Assembly: GCA_019694465.1 (NCBI GenBank)
Contig: JAIBBV010000024.1
Coordinates: 1 to 47,930 of the forward strand
Direction of reading: 5' to 3'
Origin: Oligoflexia bacterium
Lineage (GTDB): Bacteria; Bdellovibrionota_C; UBA2361; JAFLCA01
Length of the DNA: 47,930 nt
Shown here in pieces: positions 38,072 to 45,827 of the stretch. Numbering within the stretch: the first letter of the stretch is position 1; each line of letters begins with the position of its first letter. Under the pieces are notes generated by a model that worked only from the letters and a program-made list of their open reading frames with translations, was not told where the DNA came from and did not search any database. Both the position numbers and the translations under genes were made by a program.

Positions 38072-39445
38072 CTAGGCTACCCTACGTTTCCCAAGCTCAC
38101 GCATAAGAAGCTCTGGAGTTAGCTCAAGCAGCGAGGGGTACCCAGAAAGCGTGCAAGCATCATCGATGCTCTCAATGTCATCACGAAACGCGGAGACCTT
38201 GCTCAACACTTTCCAGGTAGGCATCCCCTCCCGCACTTGGTATTCAAAAATCTGACGCTGCCGTACAGCGTCATCGCTTACACCGCTCACCTCTCGAACT
38301 TCCATAATACGTCGACAGCCTGTGGCCCTGCACAAATCAACGTAAACCAATACCTGTATGGCAGTAGCTACTTGCTCGCTAAGAACATCGCGTCCAACAG
38401 CCCGCTGTGCACGCCCCAAGAAAAGCTCTAGCCTTCCCAAAGCCTCAGCGGAGCTACGCGCATGCACAGTCGAAACACCAGGATGGCCCGAGGCGCATAC
38501 ATCAATAAATGCCTCAGCCGCCTCAGCATCACGAATTTCTCCGAAGATTATTCTATTCATCGCCATACGCATTCCAGCGCGAATACATTCGCTGGGCGAA
38601 ACCCTGCCTGCTCCATCTGTATTGGCTTCACGCGTTGTCATGTACCGCACATGCGGATGTTCCAGGCGAATTTCGGGAGTATCCTCTATCACCAAAATTG
38701 AATCATGCTGAGGGATACTAGCTGCTATCGCTCTGACTAAAGTAGTCTTGCCGGTACCGACCTCCCCTACTACCACTACCGTTTGCCCAGAGCGCACAAT
38801 CGCACGCAGGTACTCAAATACCTCACGCGGAGCAAACCCAACCCGAATTAGATCCTCAATCCCTACCGACGCAAAGCGATTCAGTCGAATTGTAAGATAC
38901 GGTCCAGTCTCACATAGCGACCGATGCACCGCATGCACTCGTGCAAACGACCCCACCATCCCGTCAGCAATTGGCTTCTTTGTTGAATAGGTAGACCCAG
39001 CGCGCTGCAGTAGTCGCTCAACGAAGGCCTCATAAACTTCGGTATTTGGAAAACGGAGCGATGTAGCGACATTTCTACGCCCCTGCTGAACTGAAATTTT
39101 TGAGTAGTCAGTTACAATGATATCCGATACTGACGGATCATCTACCAACGACTGCAAAACGCCAAATGGCTTCTCATCAGACTCTAGAAAGGCAAGAATT
39201 TCATCTCGCTCGTAGGCACTCAACTGAAAGCCTAACCGTTCTGAAACCTGGGCTATAAGCTGCTCTGCTTTGTCACGTTCACCACTTTGCTGGCTAATCT
39301 CACGTTGAACTTCCTGCAGAATAAAGGCTAAAGCCGGAGACAGCGGGCGAGCCTCTCCTGCTGCCACGCCAGAGGTAAGCGGCAAAAGTTTATTATCCGA
39401 CTTACCGAGAAGGGTAGTAAACTCTGACGCGGCAAGCTTCTTCAT
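38072..39445 (-). CDS. cpaF: Tad pilus secretion ATPase CpaF/TadA
   Basis: 457 aa. Walker A GEVGTGKTT at 227-235, Asp box LVIEDTPEIRLEHPHV, Walker B RIIFGEIRDAEA and the His box SGHPGVSTVHARS are all intact, so it is the active motor of the locus. The N-terminal domain (KPFGVLQSLVDDPSVSDIIV) is typical of CpaF. The motor hydrolyses ATP to extend or retract the Flp pilus through TadB/TadC. It lies 7 nt after cpaB. It is the only complete GspE-superfamily ATPase here, contrasting with the truncated relative at 32933-34192. Confidence 0.95.
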   Translation of the reverse strand: MKKLAASEFTTLLGKSDNKLLPLTSGVAAGEARPLSPALAFILQEVQREISQQSGERDKAEQLIAQVSERLGFQLSAYERDEILAFLESDEKPFGVLQSLVDDPSVSDIIVTDYSKISVQQGRRNVATSLRFPNTEVYEAFVERLLQRAGSTYSTKKPIADGMVGSFARVHAVHRSLCETGPYLTIRLNRFASVGIEDLIRVGFAPREVFEYLRAIVRSGQTVVVVGEVGTGKTTLVRAIAASIPQHDSILVIEDTPEIRLEHPHVRYMTTREANTDGAGRVSPSECIRAGMRMAMNRIIFGEIRDAEAAEAFIDVCASGHPGVSTVHARSSAEALGRLELFLGRAQRAVGRDVLSEQVATAIQVLVYVDLCRATGCRRIMEVREVSGVSDDAVRQRQIFEYQVREGMPTWKVLSKVSAFRDDIESIDDACTLSGYPSLLELTPELLMRELGKRRVA

Positions 39446-39452
39446 AATACGC

Positions 39453-40343
39453 TCACTCGCGTGCCACTAAAAAGCCTTCTGGGACACTGTCGGTACGCAC
39501 CCATTTACCATTTGCAAGAGCAAATGAATCCGTCTTCTGAGATCTCTGCACCGATACATAGCCATTTATGTTGGCTTTACTTTCCACAGCCGATCGGCCC
39601 CCATGCAGACGATCCGCTGTATAAAGCGTCTCATGCCAAGCGTCTTCATCGCTCAAGCTACGCAGAGCAAAAGCGAGCCGCCCACGAGGTGAAGCGGTAT
39701 TAATAGCTAGGCATTGCTCTTGAGTTACAAGTAAAGTGACTGTGTTTGGTACATTTGGCGCAGAACTGCCATCAACAGGCGCTACTGATCTTTCGGCGGA
39801 GAGTATCTTTACACGTTCAGCGATAACAGTTGTGCGATCCTTTTCCACCAGCAGCACATCCACAATCGCACCCGAACCTGCCCAACCCTCCACTGCTGAT
39901 GTCGCGTCTACTCTCACGGTCATGGCGCGCATACCGGGCGGAATTCGTTCAACTACCGGATTCTGCGCCGTGGCGATTAACGAAAAGTTCTCACGAAATA
40001 GAGGCAAATTCGCTGGCAACCCTGCCACAGTTACGCCCTCCAGCACCGGCTGAATAGAAACCAAAGCACTCTCTGGCAACTGATGCTTGGGGAAGGCGAC
40101 TTGCTTGAGTCGAATATCACGCACCTTTGTTCCAGCCGGGACAAATGAAACAGGGACCGGAACAGTCACCGTATCGAACTCACCTACAACAACTGGCGCA
40201 GATTCGCTCTTAGGAGAGACCACTACTGCTGGACGAAGCTGAAATGCTGCTACAGCTAGCGCCACCCCAACCCCTAGCGCAGCCACCAGCTGTGGCAAAA
40301 CTCGCGGGCGTAATGCCCGCGCACTTTGTACACGAACGGCCAT
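39453..40343 (-). CDS. cpaB: Flp pilus assembly protein CpaB/RcpC
   Basis: 296 aa. One N-terminal membrane helix (VLPQLVAALGVGVALAVAA) is followed by a SAF-like domain (VVVGEFDTVTVPVPVSFVPA, VRDIRLKQVAFPKHQLP) and the RcpC block ERIPPGMRAMTVRVD with SGAIVDVLLVEKDR. CpaB is periplasmic and is thought to bind peptidoglycan or stabilise the outer-membrane secretin. No secretin gene follows it, although cpaB and cpaC usually lie side by side. Confidence 0.9.
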   Translation of the reverse strand: MAVRVQSARALRPRVLPQLVAALGVGVALAVAAFQLRPAVVVSPKSESAPVVVGEFDTVTVPVPVSFVPAGTKVRDIRLKQVAFPKHQLPESALVSIQPVLEGVTVAGLPANLPLFRENFSLIATAQNPVVERIPPGMRAMTVRVDATSAVEGWAGSGAIVDVLLVEKDRTTVIAERVKILSAERSVAPVDGSSAPNVPNTVTLLVTQEQCLAINTASPRGRLAFALRSLSDEDAWHETLYTADRLHGGRSAVESKANINGYVSVQRSQKTDSFALANGKWVRTDSVPEGFLVARE

Positions 40344-40364
40344 GGAAGCTCTCCCTCTAAAGCA

Positions 40365-40562
40365 CTATGAAGAAATCTCGCCCGTACGAGCAGTAGCCCA
40401 GTCGCCTACCCCACGTAGAAATCCACCAACATTTGTGCCCATGTAGTTCATGGCTCCCCAAATGATGCTAGCGATCACAGCTGCGCCGGCACAGTATTCG
40501 AGCAACGTATAGCCCTTCTCTGAACGCGCTTTTCTAGTCAAACGAATTAATACAGTTTGCAT
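40365..40562 (-). CDS. flp: Flp/type IVb pilin
   Basis: 65 aa. A short basic leader ends at Gly17 and the mature part begins YTLLEYCAG, so Glu22 is at +5 and Tyr23 at +6, the hallmark of the Flp prepilin site. A hydrophobic helix (AAVIASIIWGAMNYMG) follows. It is the likely major subunit of the Tad pilus. It lies between cpaE and cpaB with 21 nt on each side. Confidence 0.9.
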   Translation of the reverse strand: MQTVLIRLTRKARSEKGYTLLEYCAGAAVIASIIWGAMNYMGTNVGGFLRGVGDWATARTGEISS

Positions 40563-40583
40563 ATTTCTCCTCCCTAAAAACTC

Positions 40584-42050
40584 TCAACGAAAACTAACTC
40601 CCGACACAAGCTTGCTTGGCTCCCACTCCTGTTCGGAGTAGGTGGCGCAAGCAGCCGAACGTTGCTCACGCTCTGGCATTCCAGAACTATCTGCGGAAGC
40701 TCCTACATTTTCCAGAAAATTGCCTCCAATTGCGGGCAGCAGCTGAGGCGCGGCAGGGTTCGGGGCTATAGCCATGACAGCCGTTGAAGGCGCAACGTTT
40801 TTAACTTTTTGTCGAGGCTTAACAAAAGCAATCCAGAAATCACGTAGCATTTCTAGCACTCGACTAGTACGCCCAGAAAATGCACTTTCATACCCAATCG
40901 CCACTAATAAGGCATCAAAGGCGCGTTGCCCATTGCGAGCACTCAGCCCAGCAGCTGTTGCGCCAGAGCCAGGCCAACGGCGTGCTTCCCCACAAAAAGG
41001 AAGTGCCAACACCTGCGCCACACGCGAATCTAAGCCGACAGCAGCTGCGAACTCATTCTTAACCAGCGCTACAGGCAATCCACTTCTGTCTATACAATTA
41101 ACTAGACAACTGATTCGAGCATCAGCGGCCATAAGCGATCTATAGCGGGAAAGTCTATCCGCCGCCGAATAGAGACAAGCCGGGTCGTTGCTAAGGACGT
41201 ACACAAGCTCATCTGCGACGCGGTAGAGAGTTTTTAAAAGTGCTCCACGACAAGCCCCGACATCTACGACCACAACATCAAAGAGACTATCTAGAGTTTC
41301 ACAGATCGATACCAATACACGCGAGTATTGCGCGCCGTGACTATAAAGCGTCTCTGTCTCCAAGCTTGGAGCCATACAAGATAGGCTACCGCCAGCTGCC
41401 TCGAATACCTGCACTAAGCATTGCAAGACAGATTCCTGACTAACGGGGCGCTGTTCATCAAAGAGTAATTGTAAATTTTCATTTACAAATGGGCGGCTCT
41501 GAAGGAAGCGACTAAGATCCTGGCTCTCAAAGTCAAAATCAATGAGCGCAACCTTGTTTCCACGCACCGCAATCAGCTCCGCTACAGCTGCTGCAACAGT
41601 CGTACAGCCTACGCCTCCTTTCCCCCCATCGACCAAAATGAGTCGTCCATGGTTCTTCGCTCGGCGTTTACCACCCAACAGCACAAGCTTGCGCAATACA
41701 TCATCGGGATTGGATTGGGGTGTAAACGTATCATCGGCCCCTGCCCTAGCTAACTGTTCGACAGTAGCAAGATCATTAATATCGTCGCTCAATCGAACTA
41801 GTATGCGACTATCTGGATAATCACGCCGCAGGTTAGCAATATCACCAGGCGCCTCACGCACAATCCCAGAGCCAATCACGAGAATATCTGGTGACTCTTG
41901 AAACTTAATTTCCGAACGCGCTATCGACTTTAGATCGACTCTTGGTACCAGACTCAGATCACCGCGATGCTTAGCAATCATGTCGCGCAATGACTCAAGC
42001 AGAAGCTGGCGCGACTCGGCACTAGTATCAAGTACAAATATCTTAAGCAT
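40584..42050 (-). CDS. cpaE: TadZ/CpaE pilus-localising ATPase with receiver-like N-terminus
   Basis: 488 aa from the ATG at 42050 (GGGG lies 7 nt upstream); a TTG at 42068 is possible. Residues about 1-120 form an atypical receiver-like domain (LKIFVLDTSAESRQLLLESL, then DILVIGSG), without the normal acidic pocket. A MinD/ParA ATPase follows, with deviant Walker A KGGVGCTT at 144-151 and ALIDFDFESQDLSRFL. TadZ marks the pole or site of pilus assembly. It heads the operon; the 335-base gap before it holds the likely promoter. Confidence 0.9.
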   Translation of the reverse strand: MLKIFVLDTSAESRQLLLESLRDMIAKHRGDLSLVPRVDLKSIARSEIKFQESPDILVIGSGIVREAPGDIANLRRDYPDSRILVRLSDDINDLATVEQLARAGADDTFTPQSNPDDVLRKLVLLGGKRRAKNHGRLILVDGGKGGVGCTTVAAAVAELIAVRGNKVALIDFDFESQDLSRFLQSRPFVNENLQLLFDEQRPVSQESVLQCLVQVFEAAGGSLSCMAPSLETETLYSHGAQYSRVLVSICETLDSLFDVVVVDVGACRGALLKTLYRVADELVYVLSNDPACLYSAADRLSRYRSLMAADARISCLVNCIDRSGLPVALVKNEFAAAVGLDSRVAQVLALPFCGEARRWPGSGATAAGLSARNGQRAFDALLVAIGYESAFSGRTSRVLEMLRDFWIAFVKPRQKVKNVAPSTAVMAIAPNPAAPQLLPAIGGNFLENVGASADSSGMPEREQRSAACATYSEQEWEPSKLVSGVSFR

Positions 42051-42385
42051 GACGAGACCCCATTCCAAACTCCCGTGGCATTCTGCCTTCCCTATTTTAC
42101 TCTGGGAGCGACATTCATTTAATTCATCGCTCTAAAGCGTGAAGTGTTGAAAAATTTACCGAAAGAACTGCTGGACTGAATCACAAGCTCAGAATCAAAC
42201 AAGGTTAAAAACGCTATCAGGGCGCAGCTAGCAGTTTCAAAGGGGTTCTTTAAGAATCGAAGCGATTCAATCTAATACGAACAACAGTAGAACAGATAAA
42301 TGACAAGCTCCTCAGAGCGAATTAAAAAGATCGTGCGCGAGATCAACATGTTGCACGTAACGATTAAGGGTAAGACAATCTGCCC
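42051..42385. other. Divergent intergenic region before the Tad operon
   Basis: 335 bases between cpaE (-) and an unrecognised gene (+). It should carry the Tad promoter; a weak TAAAAT-like hexamer is visible on the minus strand about 50 nt before cpaE, but no good -35 element. A small inverted repeat gaatcg/cgattc is near 42256-42270. A 37-codon open frame (42300-42413) starts here and overlaps the next gene out of frame; I do not call it a gene. Confidence 0.45.
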
Positions 42386-43102
42386 ATGGCATCTCTTTCC
42401 TCCGCATCTCTAAGCTGTAAACGCTGCCTTTTCCCCTGGGGCTACGCCTCCAAGTATGAACTAACTTGGCAACTCATGCCGGGAGAACTCGCGCGCATCT
42501 GTCACTCGCTTGTGCATGAAGTACTTTTACCGCTTGGTTTACTGGAGGAAGAACTTACGAATTTAAAGGGAAGAGATGCTCTCACTCTGAGCAACCCTGA
42601 CTGGTTTCCCATTCCCGCCGCAGCAGACGAACTATTTGCGGTTTTTACATCGCTCAAGCCACACAACGAAGTACCACAGTCATGCAACTTCATTTTAAAT
42701 AGCGCATTTTTAGATTTTCCAGGCTCAAGCGGTATTCGCTATAAAGTCACTCCACAGCTACATGCATGCCTTCCCGAATGGATTAGCCCGGCGCTATTCC
42801 CCCAACTAGCCGGATGGCTTCTACCACTTGAAACTCAAGCCTTACGCTTCGGACTGAACTCCTTTAGAAGTCGCTTCATGACTTCATTCTTTGGATACGT
42901 GCCAACTGTCGCGGATAGCTTTCTAATTGAAGCTAACAGCTCTACTCTTACTTTGCGTATTGAGTCTGATGGCTTAAAAAGGAAAGGGGAAGCACCCGCA
43001 CACAGTGCCCGTATTTTGCAACATCTTGATGATGCTCTGCGACGAGGTCTCTGCTTTGAGCTACTTGAGGACTTTGCGGACAGGGTAAAGCTGCAACAGT
43101 AA
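42386..43102 (+). CDS. Hypothetical protein, no family recognised
   Basis: 238 aa, no signal peptide or membrane helix, so probably cytosolic. A Cys pair (SCKRCLFPWG) near the start could bind a metal. The rest is Leu- and Ser-rich with amphipathic stretches (ELARICHSLVHEVLLPLGLL; LQHLDDALRRGLCFELLEDF). It looks coding because the frame is long and has balanced composition, but I recognise no domain. No strong ribosome site precedes the ATG; MPGEL at 42477 is an alternative start. It is divergent from the Tad operon and convergent with the DUF2207-like gene (11 nt apart), so a link to the pilus is possible but unproven. Confidence 0.6.
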   Translation: MASLSSASLSCKRCLFPWGYASKYELTWQLMPGELARICHSLVHEVLLPLGLLEEELTNLKGRDALTLSNPDWFPIPAAADELFAVFTSLKPHNEVPQSCNFILNSAFLDFPGSSGIRYKVTPQLHACLPEWISPALFPQLAGWLLPLETQALRFGLNSFRSRFMTSFFGYVPTVADSFLIEANSSTLTLRIESDGLKRKGEAPAHSARILQHLDDALRRGLCFELLEDFADRVKLQQ

Positions 43103-43113
43103 TTTCGAATACC

Positions 43114-43968
43114 CTATTCAAAGATATCCGGTGGCATGCGTATGTCCGCTACAAGCCTCTCGGCTGGGAATATGGGGGCAGGATAAGCCAGTTGATATCC
43201 ATTTCCCTTCCCCAACTCGCTAGACTTAACCTTAATGAACGGAAGTTCCTGGGTGGAGCCACGTGGATCGCTAGTCCACTCCACCTGGGGGCTATGTTCT
43301 AGGCGAGCACTTAGGCGGAGTGTTTGATCGGGCAAGTTAGCAGGGAAAATAATCTGCGCGATGCATGACTCTATCGCAGTATCCCAGGCGCCGCTTAGTC
43401 CCCAATGGATGGTACCGGTTTTTCTTACCAGCTCACGCAGGCCACGCACCTTATACTGCAGGGTCATCATGTATAAGCCAGGCTTAAGTTCAAAGGACTT
43501 ATCGGCAATAGGTATATAAATAAATTTGTCTGCGATATGGGGCGGATCAAACTTTAAGCCCCCAATTTCACGCCTCTGCTGCTCAATCTGCCTTCGCAGC
43601 ACATCAACTTCAAGCGGATAACTCTCGCCAGCTTCCGAGTCTACACTAACAGGCACCGCTCGTTGCATTCCATGTTTGTAAACCTTGCCGGCTGTGCTGA
43701 GCTGAATCATCTCTGTTATTAATAGCTCTCCCTGTGCGTCAAACCGCAATTCAGTGCGTAGCTGCACAAGACGATCCTGGAAGTGCTCGTCTACTAGCGC
43801 ACGTAGTTCATCGAGAGTTGGCTTGGGACGCTCAATTATTAAAGCATTAACATATAGCCCTACCACAAAAGTTAGCACCAGCATCGCCAACATGCTGCGC
43901 AGCAAGCGCCGCTGTTGATAGCTTTTCTTAAAATTAAACGATCCCGATCTAAGCATTTTTCGTAGCAC
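43114..43968 (-). CDS. DUF2207-like membrane-anchored protein
   Basis: 284 aa. One membrane helix (about 25-46; RSMLAMLVLTFVVGLYVNAL) is followed by an extracytoplasmic domain. Pattern GLYMMTLQYKVRGLRELV, then TIHWGLSGAWDTAIESC, resembles the N-terminal domain of DUF2207 (predicted membrane proteins of unknown function). The membrane region and Gly-rich tail usual in those proteins are missing here, so this is the soluble head only. No partner genes are evident; it is divergent from the second prepilin gene. Confidence 0.6.
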   Translation of the reverse strand: MLRKMLRSGSFNFKKSYQQRRLLRSMLAMLVLTFVVGLYVNALIIERPKPTLDELRALVDEHFQDRLVQLRTELRFDAQGELLITEMIQLSTAGKVYKHGMQRAVPVSVDSEAGESYPLEVDVLRRQIEQQRREIGGLKFDPPHIADKFIYIPIADKSFELKPGLYMMTLQYKVRGLRELVRKTGTIHWGLSGAWDTAIESCIAQIIFPANLPDQTLRLSARLEHSPQVEWTSDPRGSTQELPFIKVKSSELGKGNGYQLAYPAPIFPAERLVADIRMPPDIFE

Positions 43969-44083
43969 ACTCCTCTAGGAGTTGAATTCACCTGTAGCTT
44001 ATAGGCTCTTTAGAATTATAGGTCCTCAGCTTGGGATGAAGCCAGACGATAATATTAGGGAGAATATAAGCTCGAAGGGAAAA

Positions 44084-44386
44084 ATGAAGATGCGAAGCCT
44101 AGATCAAAAAGGTGCTACAGTACCAGAATACGTGGTGTTGTTTTCGCTAATCGCACTAATCGCTCTACCTGCGACAGACAACGTAGGCGCCGCTGTCTCT
44201 GATTTGATGAAGTGTCCAACTATAGCCATAATAAAGCTCGGCACCATAAAGACGGGCGGCAATGGCTCTACCCCGGGCACTTTGGGTAAAGGCCTAAACG
44301 CCAAAAATCTATGCTTAAAGCACGTAGACGACACGGATCAGAACGTCTACGATGGTTCAGGTCCCGGATTTAGTGGCGGACTATAG
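44084..44386 (+). CDS. Second Flp-like prepilin
   Basis: 100 aa from the ATG at 44084 (GAAGGGA lies 4-5 nt upstream); the open frame extends further up from a TTG, but that part lacks support. Leader ends in Gly10 and the mature part begins ATVPEYVVLF, with Glu15 at +5 and Tyr16 at +6, as in the Flp pilin at 40365-40562. A hydrophobic helix (VVLFSLIALIALPA) follows, then a 60-residue Gly-rich tail with two Cys (MKCPTIA, NLCLKHV). It is longer than Flp, so it may be a minor or tip pilin. It lies outside the Tad operon on the other strand. Confidence 0.7.
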   Translation: MKMRSLDQKGATVPEYVVLFSLIALIALPATDNVGAAVSDLMKCPTIAIIKLGTIKTGGNGSTPGTLGKGLNAKNLCLKHVDDTDQNVYDGSGPGFSGGL

Positions 44387-44397
44387 GGGGCCCCCTA
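44384..44397. repeat. 14-bp perfect palindrome spanning the prepilin stop
   Basis: tagggggccccccta-type dyad: TAGGGGG (44384-44390) and CCCCCTA (44391-44397), perfectly symmetric, beginning with the stop codon of the prepilin gene. It has no loop and no T run, so it is a poor intrinsic terminator; it may be a protein site or an mRNA end structure. Confidence 0.6.
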
Positions 44398-44590
44398 CAA
44401 CAAAATTAACTACACAGTAATGTCGAAGGGCCTTCAATCCACATCGACATCCGCGTTAAGTCACTAATTGCTAATTATTATCGATGCGTTCAAAGCCTCA
44501 TGCGACCGTAGTAAGCACGACACCGCATAACTACTTTTAAAAGCTGCCAATTGCGGCAACACGCCTCCAGAGATAGTTTCAAGTATTGTT

Positions 44591-45682
44591 ATGAGCACAA
44601 GGTCCGCACTCCAAAAGATAAGCCTCATTTTAGTAGTAGCCGCACTACTTACTTTAAGTGCCGAATGGGCTTTGCGAAGGGGGGCCACACACATAGTCCT
44701 CCGCGACTTAAAAACTTCCGGCGGCAGCATTGAAGCCAACCCTGAATTTCTAATCCAGTACGACGGTGGAAAACGGCGCTACGTACCTAACACTCACGTA
44801 ATTATTCGCAACCACTATCTTTCAGGAAAAGATGTTAATGTTGATATCAACGCTCTAGGACTTCGCGATGATGAAATTGCCCCCCAAAAGCCTGGCGCCG
44901 AACAAAGAATTATTGTAATCGGCGACTCGATAACAGCTGGCGACTACTTAAATGTCGAGGAAGTCTATGTGCGACAACTGCAGCGTCTCCTTAACAGTCG
45001 CCAAGGCTACTTAACGTACCGCACTATTAACGCCGGAATTGGGAATGTAGGGCTTAGAGAAGAAATTGATCTTCTTAGCGAAGTCATAGACCCAGTTAAG
45101 CCAGATATTGTAGTTGTAGGATTCTATCTTAATGATAGCCGCCCGCCTTGGGGTTTTGCTGGAGAAATCGGAGACTACGGCTGGCTGAGGCGACATAGCC
45201 TGTTTGCGGCGACTACCTATCGGCTAATGGCACAACTTCAGTGGATAAGCTCGCAGGATGTAGATCGATTTGCTTGGATTCCGGCCCTAGAAACACTGGA
45301 CTGGAAGAACAAAATTACTGACTTTGACCGATTAGCAGACCTAGCAAAATACGACTGGGGTGCTGCTTGGCAAGAGTCCTCCTGGAATGTTGTAAAAGAT
45401 GAACTAGAGCGCCTTAAAAGGATGCAAGACCGATACAGCTTCAAAGCCTATGTCGCGATATTACCGGTGACTTATCAGCTTGAAACAAGCTTTGGCGAAC
45501 GTAGGCCACAGGATAAGATGCTGGAACTCTTGAAAACAGAAGGCTTTTCGGCAATCGACCTCTTACCAGCGCTCAAAGGCGCACCAACTCAAGATTTATT
45601 CTTCGACCACTGCCATCTAAATAGCCGAGGAAACCTAGTAGTTGCGGAGAAGCTAGCTGAGGCAATACTTGCGTCAAACTAG
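44591..45682 (+). CDS. SGNH/GDSL-type hydrolase, membrane-anchored
   Basis: 363 aa. An N-terminal hydrophobic segment (about 9-25; ISLILVVAALLTLSAEWAL) suggests export or a signal anchor. Block I is VIGDSITAGDYL with the nucleophilic Ser, the Gly block is NAGIGNVGLREEIDLL, the Asn block is GFYLNDSRPP and block V is DHCHLNSRGNLVVAEKLAEA, which supplies Asp and His. All four family blocks are present. The enzyme is probably an esterase or acyl hydrolase on envelope sugars, but substrate cannot be told. It is followed by the second copy of the 71-bp repeat. Confidence 0.88.
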   Translation: MSTRSALQKISLILVVAALLTLSAEWALRRGATHIVLRDLKTSGGSIEANPEFLIQYDGGKRRYVPNTHVIIRNHYLSGKDVNVDINALGLRDDEIAPQKPGAEQRIIVIGDSITAGDYLNVEEVYVRQLQRLLNSRQGYLTYRTINAGIGNVGLREEIDLLSEVIDPVKPDIVVVGFYLNDSRPPWGFAGEIGDYGWLRRHSLFAATTYRLMAQLQWISSQDVDRFAWIPALETLDWKNKITDFDRLADLAKYDWGAAWQESSWNVVKDELERLKRMQDRYSFKAYVAILPVTYQLETSFGERRPQDKMLELLKTEGFSAIDLLPALKGAPTQDLFFDHCHLNSRGNLVVAEKLAEAILASN

Positions 45683-45737
45683 GCTAATCTGTAGAAATCT
45701 GTATTTGATGAAACAGCCAGTGTACGATCTAACCTAA

Positions 45738-45808
45738 GCGCTCTGTGGTTTTTAATTAGCTACATTAATGTCTGACACCGTCTGTCAGATCGAATAGCGA
45801 CTATTGCA
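45738..45808. repeat. 71-bp dispersed repeat, copy 2
   Basis: 70/71 identical to 8515-8585; the one change (c45779) is in the loop of the tctgaca/tgtcaga hairpin, leaving the stem unchanged. Like copy 1 it lies between a plus-strand and a minus-strand gene (SGNH hydrolase and kinase), in the same orientation. Confidence 0.9.
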
Positions 45809-45827
45809 TCAATCGCTTTGACCGCTG

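Noticed and set aside
42300..42413. 37-codon frame before the unrecognised gene
   Set aside because: No clear ribosome site, out of frame with the following gene, and no similarity to known leader peptides.
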